Part shown: positions 51,330 to 60,797 of the stretch, piece by piece
How positions within the stretch are numbered: the stretch's first letter is position 1
Layout: every line of letters starts with the position of its first letter
Source of the DNA: Halobacillus litoralis
GTDB taxonomy: Bacteria > Bacillota > Bacilli > Bacillales > Halobacillaceae
Assembly: GCF_009856355.1 (NCBI RefSeq)
Contig: NZ_WMEW01000006.1
Location: 146,284-210,283 of the forward strand
Direction of reading: 5' to 3'
DNA: 64,000 bases
Translations under genes and position numbers: made by a program
Notes under the pieces: generated by a model
What the model was told of the DNA's origin: nothing
What the model saw: the letters and a program-made list of their open reading frames with translations, nothing else
Database searches by the model: none

Positions 51330-52394
51330 ATGAATAAGAAAAAATTGGTTACGGCGGTCAGTGGAGCTTTGCTTGGGGCATCTGTTATGGGAACTTCAGT
51401 TTTTGCGGATGAATTACACAAGGTTAAGTCCGGGGATACAATCTGGGACTTGAGCAGGCAGTATGACGGATCTGTTTCAGAAATCAAATCATGGAATGGT
51501 CTGAATTCCAGCATGATTTATGTAGGTCAGAGTTTGATTGTTGAAAAAGATGCATCATCTTCACAGAAATCAACGTCGTCTTCCAATTCCGGAAGTGGAT
51601 CCTACACTGTTAAAAGTGGTGATTCCCTTTGGGCGATTGCAGTAAACCACGGCATGTCCGTTTCTAAGTTGAAGAGCATGAACAATCTTTCCAGTGATAT
51701 CATCCACCCTGGGCAGAAGCTTTCTCTATCTGGAAGCTCTTCCAGTTCCAGTGAGTCTACGTCTTCCAGCAGCTCAAGCTCTTCTTCTTCAGAATCAACA
51801 AGCACGTATACAGTTAAGAGAGGCGATTCTCTATCTGTCATTGCGTATAAATACGGCACTTCCGTATCCAGCCTTAAGAGTCTGAACGGCATGTCCGGCA
51901 CTACGATTTATGTAGGGCAGAAGTTGAAAGTAAGTGGTGAGGCGTCCACATCATCCTCATCGTCATCTTCATCCTCTTCTAGTCATACATCTACCACGAA
52001 TTCTTCAAGTTCAAACTCTGGATTTGTAGATGGCCTGGTTGCAGAAGCTAAAAAACATATCGGTACACCATATGTATGGGCAGGAAGCACACCATCCGGT
52101 TTTGACTGCAGTGGATTCCTTAACTACGTATTCGCTCAGGAAGGCGTAAGCATCCCGCGTACAGTGGCTACCATTTATGCAGACAGCCGCATGCAGTCTG
52201 TCAGTGATTCCCATCGTCAGGTCGGAGACATCGTCTTCTTTGAAACGTACAAGCCTGGAGCATCCCACGCAGGGATTTACCTTGGGAATGGCAAGTTCAT
52301 CCACACAGGTTCTACGAACGGCGTGGAAATCAGCTCCCTTTCCAGCAACTACTGGGGCAGCCGCTACATCGGTACGAAGCGTCTTGCCAACTAA
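51330..52394 (+). CDS. Cell-wall D,L-endopeptidase with three LysM and NlpC/P60 domains
   Basis: A 354-residue secreted autolysin of the LytE/LytF/CwlS type. A signal peptide (MNKKKLVTAVSGALLGASVMGTSVFA-like start) is followed by three LysM domains (HKVKSGDTIWDL, YTVKSGDSLWAI, YTVKRGDSLSVI) joined by serine-rich linkers, and a C-terminal NlpC/P60 domain with cysteine in FDCSGFLNY and histidines in SHAGIYLG and KFIHTGS. It cuts D-gamma-Glu-meso-DAP bonds. The ATG at 51330 is used; GGGGAG lies 12 bases upstream. It is inserted between yfhS and sspE relative to the usual order. Confidence 0.93.
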   Translation: MNKKKLVTAVSGALLGASVMGTSVFADELHKVKSGDTIWDLSRQYDGSVSEIKSWNGLNSSMIYVGQSLIVEKDASSSQKSTSSSNSGSGSYTVKSGDSLWAIAVNHGMSVSKLKSMNNLSSDIIHPGQKLSLSGSSSSSSESTSSSSSSSSSSESTSTYTVKRGDSLSVIAYKYGTSVSSLKSLNGMSGTTIYVGQKLKVSGEASTSSSSSSSSSSSHTSTTNSSSSNSGFVDGLVAEAKKHIGTPYVWAGSTPSGFDCSGFLNYVFAQEGVSIPRTVATIYADSRMQSVSDSHRQVGDIVFFETYKPGASHAGIYLGNGKFIHTGSTNGVEISSLSSNYWGSRYIGTKRLAN

Positions 52395-52406
52395 TAAAAG
52401 CATCAG

Positions 52407-52440
52407 AAAGAGCGTCCCATCAAGGGGCGTTCTTTTTTTG
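52407..52440 (+). terminator. Terminator of the endopeptidase gene
   Basis: AGAGCGTCCC pairs with GGGGCGTTCT, followed by T6. Confidence 0.88.
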
Positions 52441-52462
52441 TGAAAAATTTTCGCCTCAGAAG

Positions 52463-52492
52463 GAATGAAACAGAGCCACCCTGTACACAATA
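52463..52492 (+). promoter_or_regulatory. SigG-type promoter of the gamma SASP gene
   Basis: GAATG (52463-52467) and CACAATA (52486-52492) are separated by 18 bases, close to the forespore SigG consensus GHATR-N18-CATNHTA. It lies about 10 bases before the GGAGGTGA ribosome site. Confidence 0.6.
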
Positions 52493-52513
52493 ATTTTTGC
52501 GGAGGTGATACAC

Positions 52514-52690
52514 ATGGCTAAGCAACCGAAACAAAACAAAACAGCAGCTGGTACGGATGTTAATCACGTAAAACAACAAAACCAACAGGCTGCTCAAGGG
52601 AAATCCCAATACGGCGCTGAGTTTGCCCAGCAGACTGATGCACAGCACGTAATCGAGCAGAACCAAAAATCTCAGGCGAAGAAAAAGTAA
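52514..52690 (+). CDS. sspE: Gamma-type small acid-soluble spore protein
   Basis: A 58-residue Gln/Lys/Ala-rich protein with the repeat-like pattern QQNQQAAQGKSQYGAEFAQQTDAQHVIEQNQKSQ. YGAEFA and the following EF/SETD-like QTDAQ region mark gamma SASPs, cleaved at germination as amino-acid stores. It is shorter than SspE of B. subtilis and has only one repeat unit. The ATG at 52514 lies 5 bases after GGAGGTGA. Confidence 0.88.
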   Translation: MAKQPKQNKTAAGTDVNHVKQQNQQAAQGKSQYGAEFAQQTDAQHVIEQNQKSQAKKK

Positions 52691-52749
52691 CCTGAATCTT
52701 TGGCAGGTTGGCCGGGCTGTTTGATTAGCCTGTAGCAATCTCCCATGAG

Positions 52750-52786
52750 AAAGAGCCGTCCCGGCAACGGGCGGCTCTTTTTTCTT
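52750..52786 (+). terminator. Terminator of sspE
   Basis: AGAGCCGTCCCG pairs with CGGGCGGCTCT around GCAA, followed by T6. CTGTAG at 52730, a little upstream, resembles the element ends but without an attached repeat. Confidence 0.88.
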
Positions 52787-52946
52787 TTTCTTCCTATATA
52801 AATACAGAACAAGGCTTCCACCCGCTTTTTCAGGAAAATCAGAAGGGGCTCGGGCATACTTTTCAGAGCAATTGTTTTCATTCGCTTTCGTTTGTCGTTA
52901 TAATAGACAGAAGATGAAACGGTAAAGAAAGGGAAGGGGGGATCTT

Positions 52947-53474
52947 ATGCCCGGCCCGGAAGCAGGGAAGCGGATTGAAATTCAAAGCTATAAGCATAAT
53001 GGGCATTTACACCGTGTTTGGGAAAGTACAACGATATTAAAAGGAACGAGGCATGTCATTATTGGTGCCAACGATCGGACGACCGTCACAGAAAGCGACG
53101 GCCGCCGCTGGGTGACAAGGGAGCCTGCCATCTGTTATTTCCATTCCAAGTACTGGTTTAACGTCATCGGGATGATCAGAACAGACGGCGTATACTATTA
53201 CTGTAATATCAGCTCTCCCTTCATCTATGAGGACGGAACCATCAAGTACATCGACTATGATCTCGATGTGAAGGTGTTTCCGGATATGACGTACAAAATT
53301 TTAGATGAGGACGAGTATGAAGTTCATAAAAGAAGAATGAACTATCCTCACGTTCTGGATCGTATCCTTTATAACAATGTGGATATTTTACTTAGATGGA
53401 TCAGGCAGAGAAAGGGACCTTTCTCGCCGGAATTTATTGATCAGTGGTATGAACGGTATTTAACGTATAGATAA
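52947..53474 (+). CDS. ygaC: YgaC-like nucleoside tri-/diphosphate phosphatase (DUF402)
   Basis: A 175-residue DUF402 protein: [22 protein letters not shown], then [34 protein letters not shown] and [13 protein letters not shown] with the metal-binding acidic residues, [15 protein letters not shown]. The Staphylococcus homologue hydrolyses NTPs and NDPs. GAAGGGGGGAT precedes the start. Position before ygaD agrees with B. subtilis. Confidence 0.88.
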   Translation: MPGPEAGKRIEIQSYKHNGHLHRVWESTTILKGTRHVIIGANDRTTVTESDGRRWVTREPAICYFHSKYWFNVIGMIRTDGVYYYCNISSPFIYEDGTIKYIDYDLDVKVFPDMTYKILDEDEYEVHKRRMNYPHVLDRILYNNVDILLRWIRQRKGPFSPEFIDQWYERYLTYR

Positions 53475-53542
53475 TGAGTGGTTGCGCACTTCTAAGGAGT
53501 GCGCTTCTCTTGTTGTTCAGGTGAAAGGAAGCAGGTGATTTT

Positions 53543-55312
53543 TTGGACAGCATCAAGAGGTACTTGAAGTTTGTCAAACCGTATAAAGGAAAGATTATAT
53601 TAACTGTTCTTATTGGAATCATTAAATTCTCCATTCCGCTGCTGATGCCATTGATTACGAAATACGTGATTGATGACATCATTAATGCGGATCAGCTGGC
53701 CCAGTCGGAGAAAATGGACCAGCTTCTCTGGCTGATGGGGGGAGCGCTCTTCGTTTTCCTCATTCTGAGACCACCGGTGGAATATATCCGCCAGTATCTC
53801 GCCCAGTGGATCGGGAGCCATATTCTTTACGATATTCGTGAAAAGCTGTTCGATCATATCCAGCGCCTCAGCCTGCGGTTTTACTCCAAAACCAAAACAG
53901 GGGAGATCATTTCACGTGTCATTCACGACGTAGAACAGACGAAGACGTTTGTCATAACGGGTTTGATGAACATCTGGCTCGATATGATCACCATTGTTGT
54001 TGCGGTTATTATTATGCTGACGATGGATCCGTGGCTGACGCTTGTAGCGATTGCTTTGTTCCCGTTTTACGGATTTGCGGTCAAATACTTTTACGCCCGT
54101 CTCCGCCAGTTGACGCGCGACCGTTCCCAGGCGCTTGCTGAAGTACAGGGGCACCTGCATGAACGGGTGCAGGGGGTTCCGGTTACACGGAGTTTCGCCC
54201 TGGAAGATCATGAACAGGCCCAGTTCGGTACCAAAAACAAAAATTTCCTGGATAAGGCGATTACCCACACCAATTGGAATGCCTACACGTATACCGTCAC
54301 CAATACGATTACAGATCTGGCTCCACTGCTCGTCATTACATTTGCGGGTTATCAGGTCATTACCGGCTCCTTGACCGTTGGTACGATGGTCGCGTTTATC
54401 GGGTATATGGACCGGGTGTACAATCCGCTGCGCAGACTGGTGAACTCAGCCACGGTTCTGACTCAGTCGATCGCTTCTATGGACCGTGTCTTCGAGTTTG
54501 TCGATGAGGAATATGACATCGTCGATGAGCCCGGAGCCAGGAAGCTGGAGCATGTCGATGGCGATGTGCGCCTGGAGGGAGTTTCCTTCCGGTATGACGA
54601 AGAAGATCCGCTTGTTCTGAAGGACATCGATCTGCATATCCAAAAAGGAGAAACGATCGCCTTTGTCGGTATGAGTGGAGGCGGCAAGTCTACACTGATC
54701 AGCTTGATCCCGAGGTTTTACGACGTGACAGCAGGAAAAATCCTGTTGGATGGCACGGATATCCGAGAGGTTCAGGCACGTTCGCTCCGTGATAAAATCG
54801 GAATGGTACTCCAGGACAACATTTTGTTCAGTGAATCCATTGCGATGAACATACGGATGGGGAACCCTGATGCGACAGATGAGGAAATGTTCGAAGCGGC
54901 CAAGGCAGCCAATGCTCATGACTTCATCATGGATCTTCCCAACGGGTATGACACCCTTGTCGGTGAGCGTGGAGTGAAGCTTTCCGGAGGACAGAAGCAG
55001 CGCGTCGCGATTGCGCGTGTCTTCCTGAAAAACCCGCCGCTGTTAGTGCTCGATGAAGCGACGAGTGCGCTTGACCTGGAAAGTGAGCATCTCATTCAGG
55101 GGGCGCTGGAGCGTCTGGCATCATCCCGGACGACCTTCATCGTGGCGCATCGCTTATCCACGATTACTCACGCTGATCGGATCGTTCTGATTGAAAACGG
55201 GGAAATCGTTGAAGTCGGTCCCCACCATGAGTTGATGAGTAAAAAAGGTCACTATTACGATCTTTATCAGGTTCAGGAACTGGATGAACCGACAACTTTT
55301 ACGAATATGTAA
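53543..55312 (+). CDS. ygaD: ABC exporter with fused membrane and ATPase domains, YgaD-like
   Basis: A 589-residue type IV half-transporter that should act as a dimer. Six helices (about residues 15-315) precede the nucleotide-binding domain with Walker [12 protein letters not shown]-loop VLQDN, signature LSGGQKQR, Walker [13 protein letters not shown] and the H-loop VAHRLST. The start codon is TTG at 53543 after AGGTGATT. Substrates of YgaD are not established; lipids or drugs are typical for such exporters. Confidence 0.9.
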   Translation: MDSIKRYLKFVKPYKGKIILTVLIGIIKFSIPLLMPLITKYVIDDIINADQLAQSEKMDQLLWLMGGALFVFLILRPPVEYIRQYLAQWIGSHILYDIREKLFDHIQRLSLRFYSKTKTGEIISRVIHDVEQTKTFVITGLMNIWLDMITIVVAVIIMLTMDPWLTLVAIALFPFYGFAVKYFYARLRQLTRDRSQALAEVQGHLHERVQGVPVTRSFALEDHEQAQFGTKNKNFLDKAITHTNWNAYTYTVTNTITDLAPLLVITFAGYQVITGSLTVGTMVAFIGYMDRVYNPLRRLVNSATVLTQSIASMDRVFEFVDEEYDIVDEPGARKLEHVDGDVRLEGVSFRYDEEDPLVLKDIDLHIQKGETIAFVGMSGGGKSTLISLIPRFYDVTAGKILLDGTDIREVQARSLRDKIGMVLQDNILFSESIAMNIRMGNPDATDEEMFEAAKAANAHDFIMDLPNGYDTLVGERGVKLSGGQKQRVAIARVFLKNPPLLVLDEATSALDLESEHLIQGALERLASSRTTFIVAHRLSTITHADRIVLIENGEIVEVGPHHELMSKKGHYYDLYQVQELDEPTTFTNM

Positions 55313-55346
55313 AACAAAGGCGTCCGCATGTGCGGGCGCCTTTGTT
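55313..55346 (+). terminator. Terminator of ygaD
   Basis: AACAAAGGCG and TCCGCA pair with TGCGGG and CGCCTTTGTT around TG. Confidence 0.8.
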
Positions 55347-55401
55347 GTGTCTGAAGAAACCGGTGACTGGTGGATGCCCGCTTCAGTGCATTTAACGAAA
55401 A

Positions 55402-55644
55402 GGCTCTGTTACATTCTGTTGTTGATATTTTAAACGATTATTAAATCGTCTCCGTCTGGAATCAGGGGTCCGGTCCGTTGTTTACTCAGGGCATGCGACG
55501 GCAGGGAAAACCGTCCGCTTTCCGCGGCTCACGGTACCCCACGGAAAGGGAGTCATTCCCAAGACCGCCTCACACAAATCCCATGACAGAAAGGAGTGAT
55601 AGGAGTTCACATGTTAAATAACAACACCAAGCTATAACAGTGCC
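55402..55644. mobile_element. MITE-like element, short copy
   Basis: The 243-bp insert has ends GGCTCTGTTA and TAACAGTGCC and flanks AACGAAAA (55394-55401) and AACAAAAA (55645-55652), a target duplication with one change. The outer 130 bp on the left and 90 bp on the right match the element at 45736-46156, but the middle (about 178 bp) is missing. It lies between the ygaD and ygaE terminators and disturbs no gene. Confidence 0.85.
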
Positions 55645-55652
55645 AACAAAAA

Positions 55653-55683
55653 AAGACGGCCGGAAATCTTTCCGGCCGTCTAA
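55653..55683 (-). terminator. Terminator of ygaE
   Basis: GACGGCCGGAAA pairs with TTTCCGGCCGTC; on the minus strand T7 follows. Confidence 0.9.
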
Positions 55684-55697
55684 AATCTTCGCGTGCT

Positions 55698-56765
55698 TTA
55701 TTTGTCTGATGTCTGGATGAAATGATCCTGATGGTGGTTCTGATAACTTTTCAGCAGCTTTTTCAACCGCTCCAGCTGATAATGGTATTCCATCAGCTGA
55801 GAGGCGAGGGGAAGGAAAACGAGTTTGTCTGGATTGTTGGTTTCTTCGTACACATGCATCAACCGCTCGACCAATAAAGGGATATCCGGTTCCTCAATTC
55901 TCCGCAGCGACTGCTTGTGCGTCCGTTTGATTCGGCCTTTCAGGCTCAGCACAAGTTTTTCGTGAGCGTTGATCAGTTTGTCCAGTTCCTGGACGACCGC
56001 ATCCTGGAACTCCTCCGGGATCTGCTCGATCTTATGATCCAGCCTGTAGAAAGCCTTCAGGACATCGAAGGATTTTTTCGTTGTCGTAATCAGCTGGCGG
56101 AACAGTACCATCTTCCGGCCTTTGGAAAAACGCGTGCCCTTAAAGTATGTCCGTTCCTCGGAATACAACAGGTACGTGTGATCCACCCATCGCATGTCAT
56201 CCTGGATCCTGGTGATTTCATATTTTAAGGCAGGCTCGTCCGAGAGCTGTCTTGTTGTCACACGGAGCCATTGCAGAATATCATTGGTGGCTCTGTCGAT
56301 TTTCGTGAATAATCGAGTCTCATACCGCGGCGGCAGGAAGACGAGATTCACGATGAAAGCGGCCAGAATACCGAGAATCATGGATGAGAGTCGTGATCCG
56401 GCAAAGTATAGGAACGTCTGGTCTGTGGCATCCATCAAAGCGATAACCGCTACGACCGCAAGAGAAATTGTATTTTCGTTCATCTTTAAAGTGGAAGTAA
56501 CGCCGATGACGAGAATAATGGCAAAACCGACGACAAAGGGATCGTTTCCAAGTGTGAATACCGCAACAACGGCAATCAAGGCCCCGATAATGTTCCCTTG
56601 CAGCTGTTCGATAATCGATTGATAGGAACGGTAGATCGAAGGCTGAATGGAAAAAACAACAGCAATGGCAGCGAGTAGGGGAGAGATGAATCCGATCAAG
56701 TGGCCGAAATAGAGAGCTATGCCGACCGCAAGACCTGTCTTCATCATCCGTGCGCCCAGTTTCAT
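55698..56765 (-). CDS. ygaE: Aromatic acid exporter (FUSC-like) family protein, YgaE-like
   Basis: A 355-residue protein. The first 150 residues form about four to six helices (LAVGIALYFGHLIGFISPLLAAIAVVFSIQPS, IIEQLQGNIIGALIAVVAVFTLGNDP, LAVVAVIALMDATDQTF), followed by a long soluble coiled-coil domain (RATNDILQWLRVTTRQL ... QLMEYHYQLERLKKLLKSYQ). This layout matches the aromatic acid exporter family of small FUSC-like proteins. AAAGGATG precedes the start. Transport function is not demonstrated for YgaE. Confidence 0.82.
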   Translation of the reverse strand: MKLGARMMKTGLAVGIALYFGHLIGFISPLLAAIAVVFSIQPSIYRSYQSIIEQLQGNIIGALIAVVAVFTLGNDPFVVGFAIILVIGVTSTLKMNENTISLAVVAVIALMDATDQTFLYFAGSRLSSMILGILAAFIVNLVFLPPRYETRLFTKIDRATNDILQWLRVTTRQLSDEPALKYEITRIQDDMRWVDHTYLLYSEERTYFKGTRFSKGRKMVLFRQLITTTKKSFDVLKAFYRLDHKIEQIPEEFQDAVVQELDKLINAHEKLVLSLKGRIKRTHKQSLRRIEEPDIPLLVERLMHVYEETNNPDKLVFLPLASQLMEYHYQLERLKKLLKSYQNHHQDHFIQTSDK

Positions 56766-56858
56766 ACAAGCATCATCCTTTTTACATGAAAACTCCTCGA
56801 TTAAAGAGGACTGCCATCATTATACATGATTTATGAGGAAGAAGAACAAAAGAAAAAG

Positions 56859-56885
56859 GCTTATGCGTGAAATCCGCATAAGCCC
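56859..56885. terminator. Hairpin in the hemL-ygaE gap
   Basis: GGCTTATGCG pairs with CGCATAAGCC. It stands 95 bases upstream of ygaE, and a second weak hairpin GGAACC/GGTTCC follows at about 56889. They may insulate ygaE from hemL transcription. Confidence 0.5.
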
Positions 56886-57021
56886 AAGGGGAACCAGTCC
56901 TAAGAGCCGGTTCCTATGAAAAGGGAAAGAAATGAAACAAAGATCATAATTCGTGTGAATATTCAGAATTATAAATATATAATAGCATGGAATAAGGAGT
57001 TAAGCAACTATCTTTCCATAA

Positions 57022-57056
57022 AAAATCCCCTTCTTATAAGAGAAGAAGGGGATTGG
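57022..57056 (-). terminator. Terminator of hemL
   Basis: AATCCCCTTCTT pairs with AAGAAGGGGATT; on the minus strand T5 follows. Confidence 0.88.
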
Positions 57057-57058
57057 TT

Positions 57059-58354
57059 TTATTCAGCAGCCATAATAGTGAATATTTTCTCTACAGCTTT
57101 GAGCGTTTCGTCGATATCTTCATCCGTGTGTGCGGTCGTTAAGAACCAGGCTTCATATTTAGATGGAGCAAGGTTAATGCCCTCGGCTAGCATCAGTTTG
57201 AAGAAGCGGGCGAACCGTTCTCCGTCTGTATTCTCCGCCTGTTCGTAGTTTTCTACTTTTTCATCGGTGAAGTAAACTGTTAAGGCCCCTTTCAGGCGAT
57301 TGATCTGGATGGGTACACCTGTATGTTCGGCGTGCTTGAGAATGCCCTCTTCAAGCTTTTTGCCGAGGCGGTCCATTTCATCGTATACACCTTCCTGCTG
57401 AAGGACTTCCAGGCAGGCGATTCCTGCGGACATCGAAGCGGGGTTGCCTGCCATCGTTCCAGCCTGATAGGCCGGTCCGAGCGGTGCGACCTGTTCCATA
57501 ATGTCCGCGCGTCCGCCGTAGGCACCGATCGGCAGTCCGCCGCCGATAATTTTGCCCATTGCGGTCATGTCCGGTTCGATGTTCAACAACTGCTGCGCGC
57601 TCCCGTATGTAAAGCGGAAGGCTGTGATGACTTCATCATAAATGACGAGGGCGCCTGCCTCATGGGTCAGCTCATTGACGGCTTCCAGGAAGCCTGGCTT
57701 CGGCTCAACGATCCCGAAGTTGCCCACGATCGGTTCAACGAGCACTCCTGCGATTTCGTCTCCGTATTTCCGTAGAGCTTCTTTGAACGGTTCAATATCG
57801 TTAAACGGAACCGTAATGACATCCTGGGCGATAGACGCGGGTACTCCCGCTGAATCCGGTGTTCCCAGCGTGGACGGCCCGGATCCGGCGGCGACAAGCA
57901 CAAGATCCGAGTGGCCGTGATAACAGCCGGCGAATTTAATGATTTTGTTCCGGCCGGTATAGGCCCGGGCAACACGGATCGTCGTCATCACCGCTTCTGT
58001 TCCGGAGTTTACAAACCGGACTTTATCAAGGGAAGGGATCGCTTCCTTCAACATTTTGGCGAAGCGGTTTTCCAGTACCGTCGGTGTTCCGTAAAGGACG
58101 CCGTTTTGGGCGGCTTTTGTAATTGCCTCTGTAATATGCGGATGGGCGTGTCCGGTGATGATTGGACCGTAAGCCCCAAGGTAATCGATGTATTCGTTGC
58201 CGTCGACGTCATAGAAACGGGAGCCCTCAGCCCTGTCCATGTAAACCGGTGTACCACCACCGACACCTTTGTAGGCACGTGAAGGAGAGTTCACCCCGCC
58301 GACGATATGTTCTTCAGCTTCTTTATATAATTGTTCTGAACGTTTGATGTTCAT
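57059..58354 (-). CDS. hemL: Glutamate-1-semialdehyde 2,1-aminomutase
   Basis: A 431-residue PLP enzyme that makes 5-aminolevulinate for heme. Key motifs: [61 protein letters not shown] and the PLP lysine in [19 protein letters not shown]. It corresponds to gsaB, the second GSA aminomutase of B. subtilis, placed before bcp and perR. GAGGTATAGC with AGGAGG lies before the ATG, and a TACAAT -10 box is about 40 bases upstream. Confidence 0.94.
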   Translation of the reverse strand: MNIKRSEQLYKEAEEHIVGGVNSPSRAYKGVGGGTPVYMDRAEGSRFYDVDGNEYIDYLGAYGPIITGHAHPHITEAITKAAQNGVLYGTPTVLENRFAKMLKEAIPSLDKVRFVNSGTEAVMTTIRVARAYTGRNKIIKFAGCYHGHSDLVLVAAGSGPSTLGTPDSAGVPASIAQDVITVPFNDIEPFKEALRKYGDEIAGVLVEPIVGNFGIVEPKPGFLEAVNELTHEAGALVIYDEVITAFRFTYGSAQQLLNIEPDMTAMGKIIGGGLPIGAYGGRADIMEQVAPLGPAYQAGTMAGNPASMSAGIACLEVLQQEGVYDEMDRLGKKLEEGILKHAEHTGVPIQINRLKGALTVYFTDEKVENYEQAENTDGERFARFFKLMLAEGINLAPSKYEAWFLTTAHTDEDIDETLKAVEKIFTIMAAE

Positions 58355-58420
58355 GCTATACCTCCTAACAACTGTTTCACTTCTTTATTGTAGCATGTTT
58401 GTCCATCATCGAAGACGTAA

Positions 58421-58452
58421 AAGACCGGCCTGCATCAGCAGGGCGGTCTGTT
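58421..58452 (-). terminator. Terminator of the yjcZ-like gene
   Basis: AGACCGGCCTGC and GCAGGGCGGTCT pair with one bulge; on the minus strand T4 follows. Confidence 0.75.
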
Positions 58453-58545
58453 TCCATCGTTTATCCACTTACCTATGCAGCCGTCCGGTCGAACCCATGA
58501 GGAATATACACTGGTTTATGGTCATCCCATCAGTTGATGTTCATC

Positions 58546-58632
58546 TTAGTATACGAACGCTGCACCAACGATGATTAGAAGGATGAAAAGAACAACGATC
58601 AGCGCAAAGCCTCCGCCATATCCGTAACCCAT
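58546..58632 (-). CDS. YjcZ/SscA-family spore coat-associated protein
   Basis: A 28-residue protein: MGYGYGGGFALIVVLFILLI followed by IVGAAFVY. The glycine-rich head and single hydrophobic helix are the hallmark of the YjcZ family of small sporulation proteins such as SscA. AAAGGGGGAATT lies 5 bases before the ATG at 58632, and a terminator follows. It is easily missed because of its size. Confidence 0.88.
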   Translation of the reverse strand: MGYGYGGGFALIVVLFILLIIVGAAFVY

Positions 58633-58678
58633 TACAATTCCCCCTTTCCATGGTTTACTGTATCTTATGCCTTTCCTG

Positions 58679-58710
58679 ACAAACGGGCTGTGCATCCGCC
58701 CGTTTTTTCA
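58679..58710 (+). terminator. Terminator-like hairpin
   Basis: AAACGGGC pairs with GCCCGTTT, followed by TT. It lies between two divergent genes, so its role is unclear. Confidence 0.5.
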
Positions 58711-58814
58711 GCAAATATCTGAGGGCGGCCGGGGCATATCCACCACGGCCCGGGCATAAGAAAAAAGTAAAGCCTGTCACCCATGTCCATCTGGATGATA
58801 AGAAGGAGCCCGCT

Positions 58815-59225
58815 ATGATTACGATTATCCTCAGCATCCTTTTACTTCTCCTAATGGGGGCGAGCCTCCGGCAGATTTTTCACTCCCTGGAAGTCGAGCA
58901 TAAAATCTTTTCAAGTCAGCTGTTTATTGCTGTGATGCTTCTGTACACCATCGTGATGACCGGGTTCGGCATGATCTATACCGTGCTGATTCTGGAAGGG
59001 ATCGAGGTATACCGGACAGGCATCCCCTATAGACGAGTATCATGGGTGGAGGAATTCATCCGAAGTATCTATTTCAGCGGTGTAACGTTGTTTACCGTCG
59101 GCTATGGAGACATGCTGCCTGTAGGAGTGGGGAAGTGGCTGGCGATTTTAGAAGCCATGATCGGCTACACGCTGCCCGCTGCTCTTGCGGCCAAGGTATG
59201 GCAGAGTAACAAAAACAGAGATTGA
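58815..59225 (+). CDS. Two-helix potassium channel family protein
   Basis: A 136-residue membrane protein. Helices at about residues 2-18, 35-62 and 110-130 surround the pore segment RSIYFSGVTLFTVGYGDMLPVG, which holds the potassium selectivity filter TVGYGD. No RCK/TrkA-N domain or voltage sensor is fused, so it is a minimal channel. GAAGGAG precedes the ATG. It is not part of the usual hemL-bcp neighbourhood and may help ion balance in a halophile. Confidence 0.87.
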   Translation: MITIILSILLLLLMGASLRQIFHSLEVEHKIFSSQLFIAVMLLYTIVMTGFGMIYTVLILEGIEVYRTGIPYRRVSWVEEFIRSIYFSGVTLFTVGYGDMLPVGVGKWLAILEAMIGYTLPAALAAKVWQSNKNRD

Positions 59226-59289
59226 GGTTGGAAGTTTTCTCCGGAGTAAGGTACCCTAGAGGATAGAGAACTTTAAGGAGGGTGCTTAT

Positions 59290-59760
59290 ATGTCTATAGA
59301 AAAAGGAAAGCAAGTCGAAGATTTCACGCTGCCGGCCAGTAACGGGGAGTCCGTTTCTTTGTCCGATTACAAAGGGAAAAACGTTGTCCTGTACTTTTAT
59401 CCGAAAGATATGACACCGGGCTGCACAACAGAAGCCTGTGACTTCCGTGATCATCATGAAAGCTTCGAAGATCTGGATGCGGTTATTCTCGGAGTCAGCC
59501 CGGACCCGGTTGAATCTCATGAGAAGTTCATTAACAAGCATGACCTGCCGTTTATGCTCCTTGCAGATGAAGACCACAAGGTTTCCGAGGAATTCGGTGT
59601 ATGGAAGCTCAAGAAAAACTTCGGTAAGGAGTATTACGGCATCGAGCGCTCCACATTCATCATTGATAAAGAGGGGAACCTTGCAGAGGAATTCCGCAAA
59701 GTGAAAGTAGACGGCCACGTGGAAGCAGCTCTTGAATACATTCGTGAAAACCTTCAATAA
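59290..59760 (+). CDS. bcp: Thioredoxin-dependent thiol peroxidase (Bcp/PrxQ)
   Basis: A 156-residue peroxiredoxin. The peroxidatic and resolving cysteines are five apart in TPGCTTEACDFRD, the PrxQ arrangement; YFYPKDMTPG and RSTFIIDKEGN are conserved. AAGGAGGGTG precedes the ATG. Position upstream of perR is as for ygaF in B. subtilis, and the function fits the peroxide-stress neighbourhood. Confidence 0.95.
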   Translation: MSIEKGKQVEDFTLPASNGESVSLSDYKGKNVVLYFYPKDMTPGCTTEACDFRDHHESFEDLDAVILGVSPDPVESHEKFINKHDLPFMLLADEDHKVSEEFGVWKLKKNFGKEYYGIERSTFIIDKEGNLAEEFRKVKVDGHVEAALEYIRENLQ

Positions 59761-59768
59761 GAAACGCT

Positions 59769-59804
59769 TGAAACCATAGTCGATAGATGACTATGGTTTC
59801 TTTA
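59769..59804 (+). terminator. Terminator of bcp
   Basis: GAAACCATAGTC pairs with GACTATGGTTTC, followed by a short T run. Confidence 0.85.
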
Positions 59805-59842
59805 TAAGCTAAGATAAAGAAAAAGAGGATGGAGGGGACACA

Positions 59843-60796
59843 ATGAAGATTGTTTCAGCGATTAAGAGGGTTCCAGAGTCAATCCGGATTCATTTGAGTC
59901 ATCGTTTTCAAGATGTGGATTTCGTTTTCTGCCACGGTATGCATGAGGCGCAGCATTATTTAGCAGAAGCGGATGTATTCATTACATACGGGGAGGATCT
60001 GGATGAAGCAAAGATCCAGGTGGCCAAGAAATTGAAATGGATCATGGTTTTATCTGCCGGTATGGACCGGATGCCGTTTGACGAAATTAAAAAGCGCGGC
60101 ATCCTTGTGACCAACGTCCGTGGCATTCATGCCAAGCCGATGGCGGAATATGCCATATCCATGCTGCTGCAGGTGTCAAGGAAAGCTAAGACGCTGATTA
60201 AACAGGAGCAGAAGCGGGAATGGAGCCGGAGAGCCGTAATGAATGAAATCAGTGAACGTACAATCGTCCTGCTCGGCACAGGAGCGATCGCCCAGGAAAC
60301 GGCCCGCCTTGCCGGAGCATTTGGAATGACAACGATCGGTCTGTCCAAGTCCGGCGTGCCGAAGGATCATTTTGATCAGGTGTATCCGATTTCTGATATC
60401 CATCTTATTCTGCCGAAAGCCGATTTTGTTGTGGCCGTTCTTCCAAGTACCCAGGAAACGAGAGGCATGCTGACTCATGCCCATTTCTCCGCGATGCCTG
60501 ACCATGCGGTGTTTCTGAATATGGGCAGAGGGGACCTTGTTCCTGCCGAGGTCATTATGGATGCTGTGACAACCGATCAGATCGCCCATGCGGTCCTGGA
60601 TGTATTCGAAGAGGAACCGCTGCCGGAAGCTCATCCGTTCTGGGGGGAGGAAAACGTAACCGTAACGCCGCACATCTCCGGCATTTCGCCTCATTATGTA
60701 CCGAGGGGCTTTGAGATTTTTGAAGAAAATCTTGACGTGTTCCTGAATGGAGACGGAGAGTTAAGAAATATCATTGACTTAGAACGGGGGTATTGA
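59843..60796 (+). CDS. D-2-hydroxyacid dehydrogenase family protein
   Basis: A 317-residue NAD(P)-dependent dehydrogenase. The nucleotide motif is VLLGTGAIAQETARLAGAFGM, the catalytic triad lies in NMGRGDLV (Arg), DVFEEEPLP (Glu) and TPHISG (His). The substrate-side N-terminal domain is typical of the phosphoglycerate dehydrogenase-like group. Its oxidant is unknown. The start follows GGAGGGG, and the stop directly precedes the cobalamin gene start, so the two are co-transcribed. Confidence 0.88.
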   Translation: MKIVSAIKRVPESIRIHLSHRFQDVDFVFCHGMHEAQHYLAEADVFITYGEDLDEAKIQVAKKLKWIMVLSAGMDRMPFDEIKKRGILVTNVRGIHAKPMAEYAISMLLQVSRKAKTLIKQEQKREWSRRAVMNEISERTIVLLGTGAIAQETARLAGAFGMTTIGLSKSGVPKDHFDQVYPISDIHLILPKADFVVAVLPSTQETRGMLTHAHFSAMPDHAVFLNMGRGDLVPAEVIMDAVTTDQIAHAVLDVFEEEPLPEAHPFWGEENVTVTPHISGISPHYVPRGFEIFEENLDVFLNGDGELRNIIDLERGY

Positions 60797-60797
60797 G

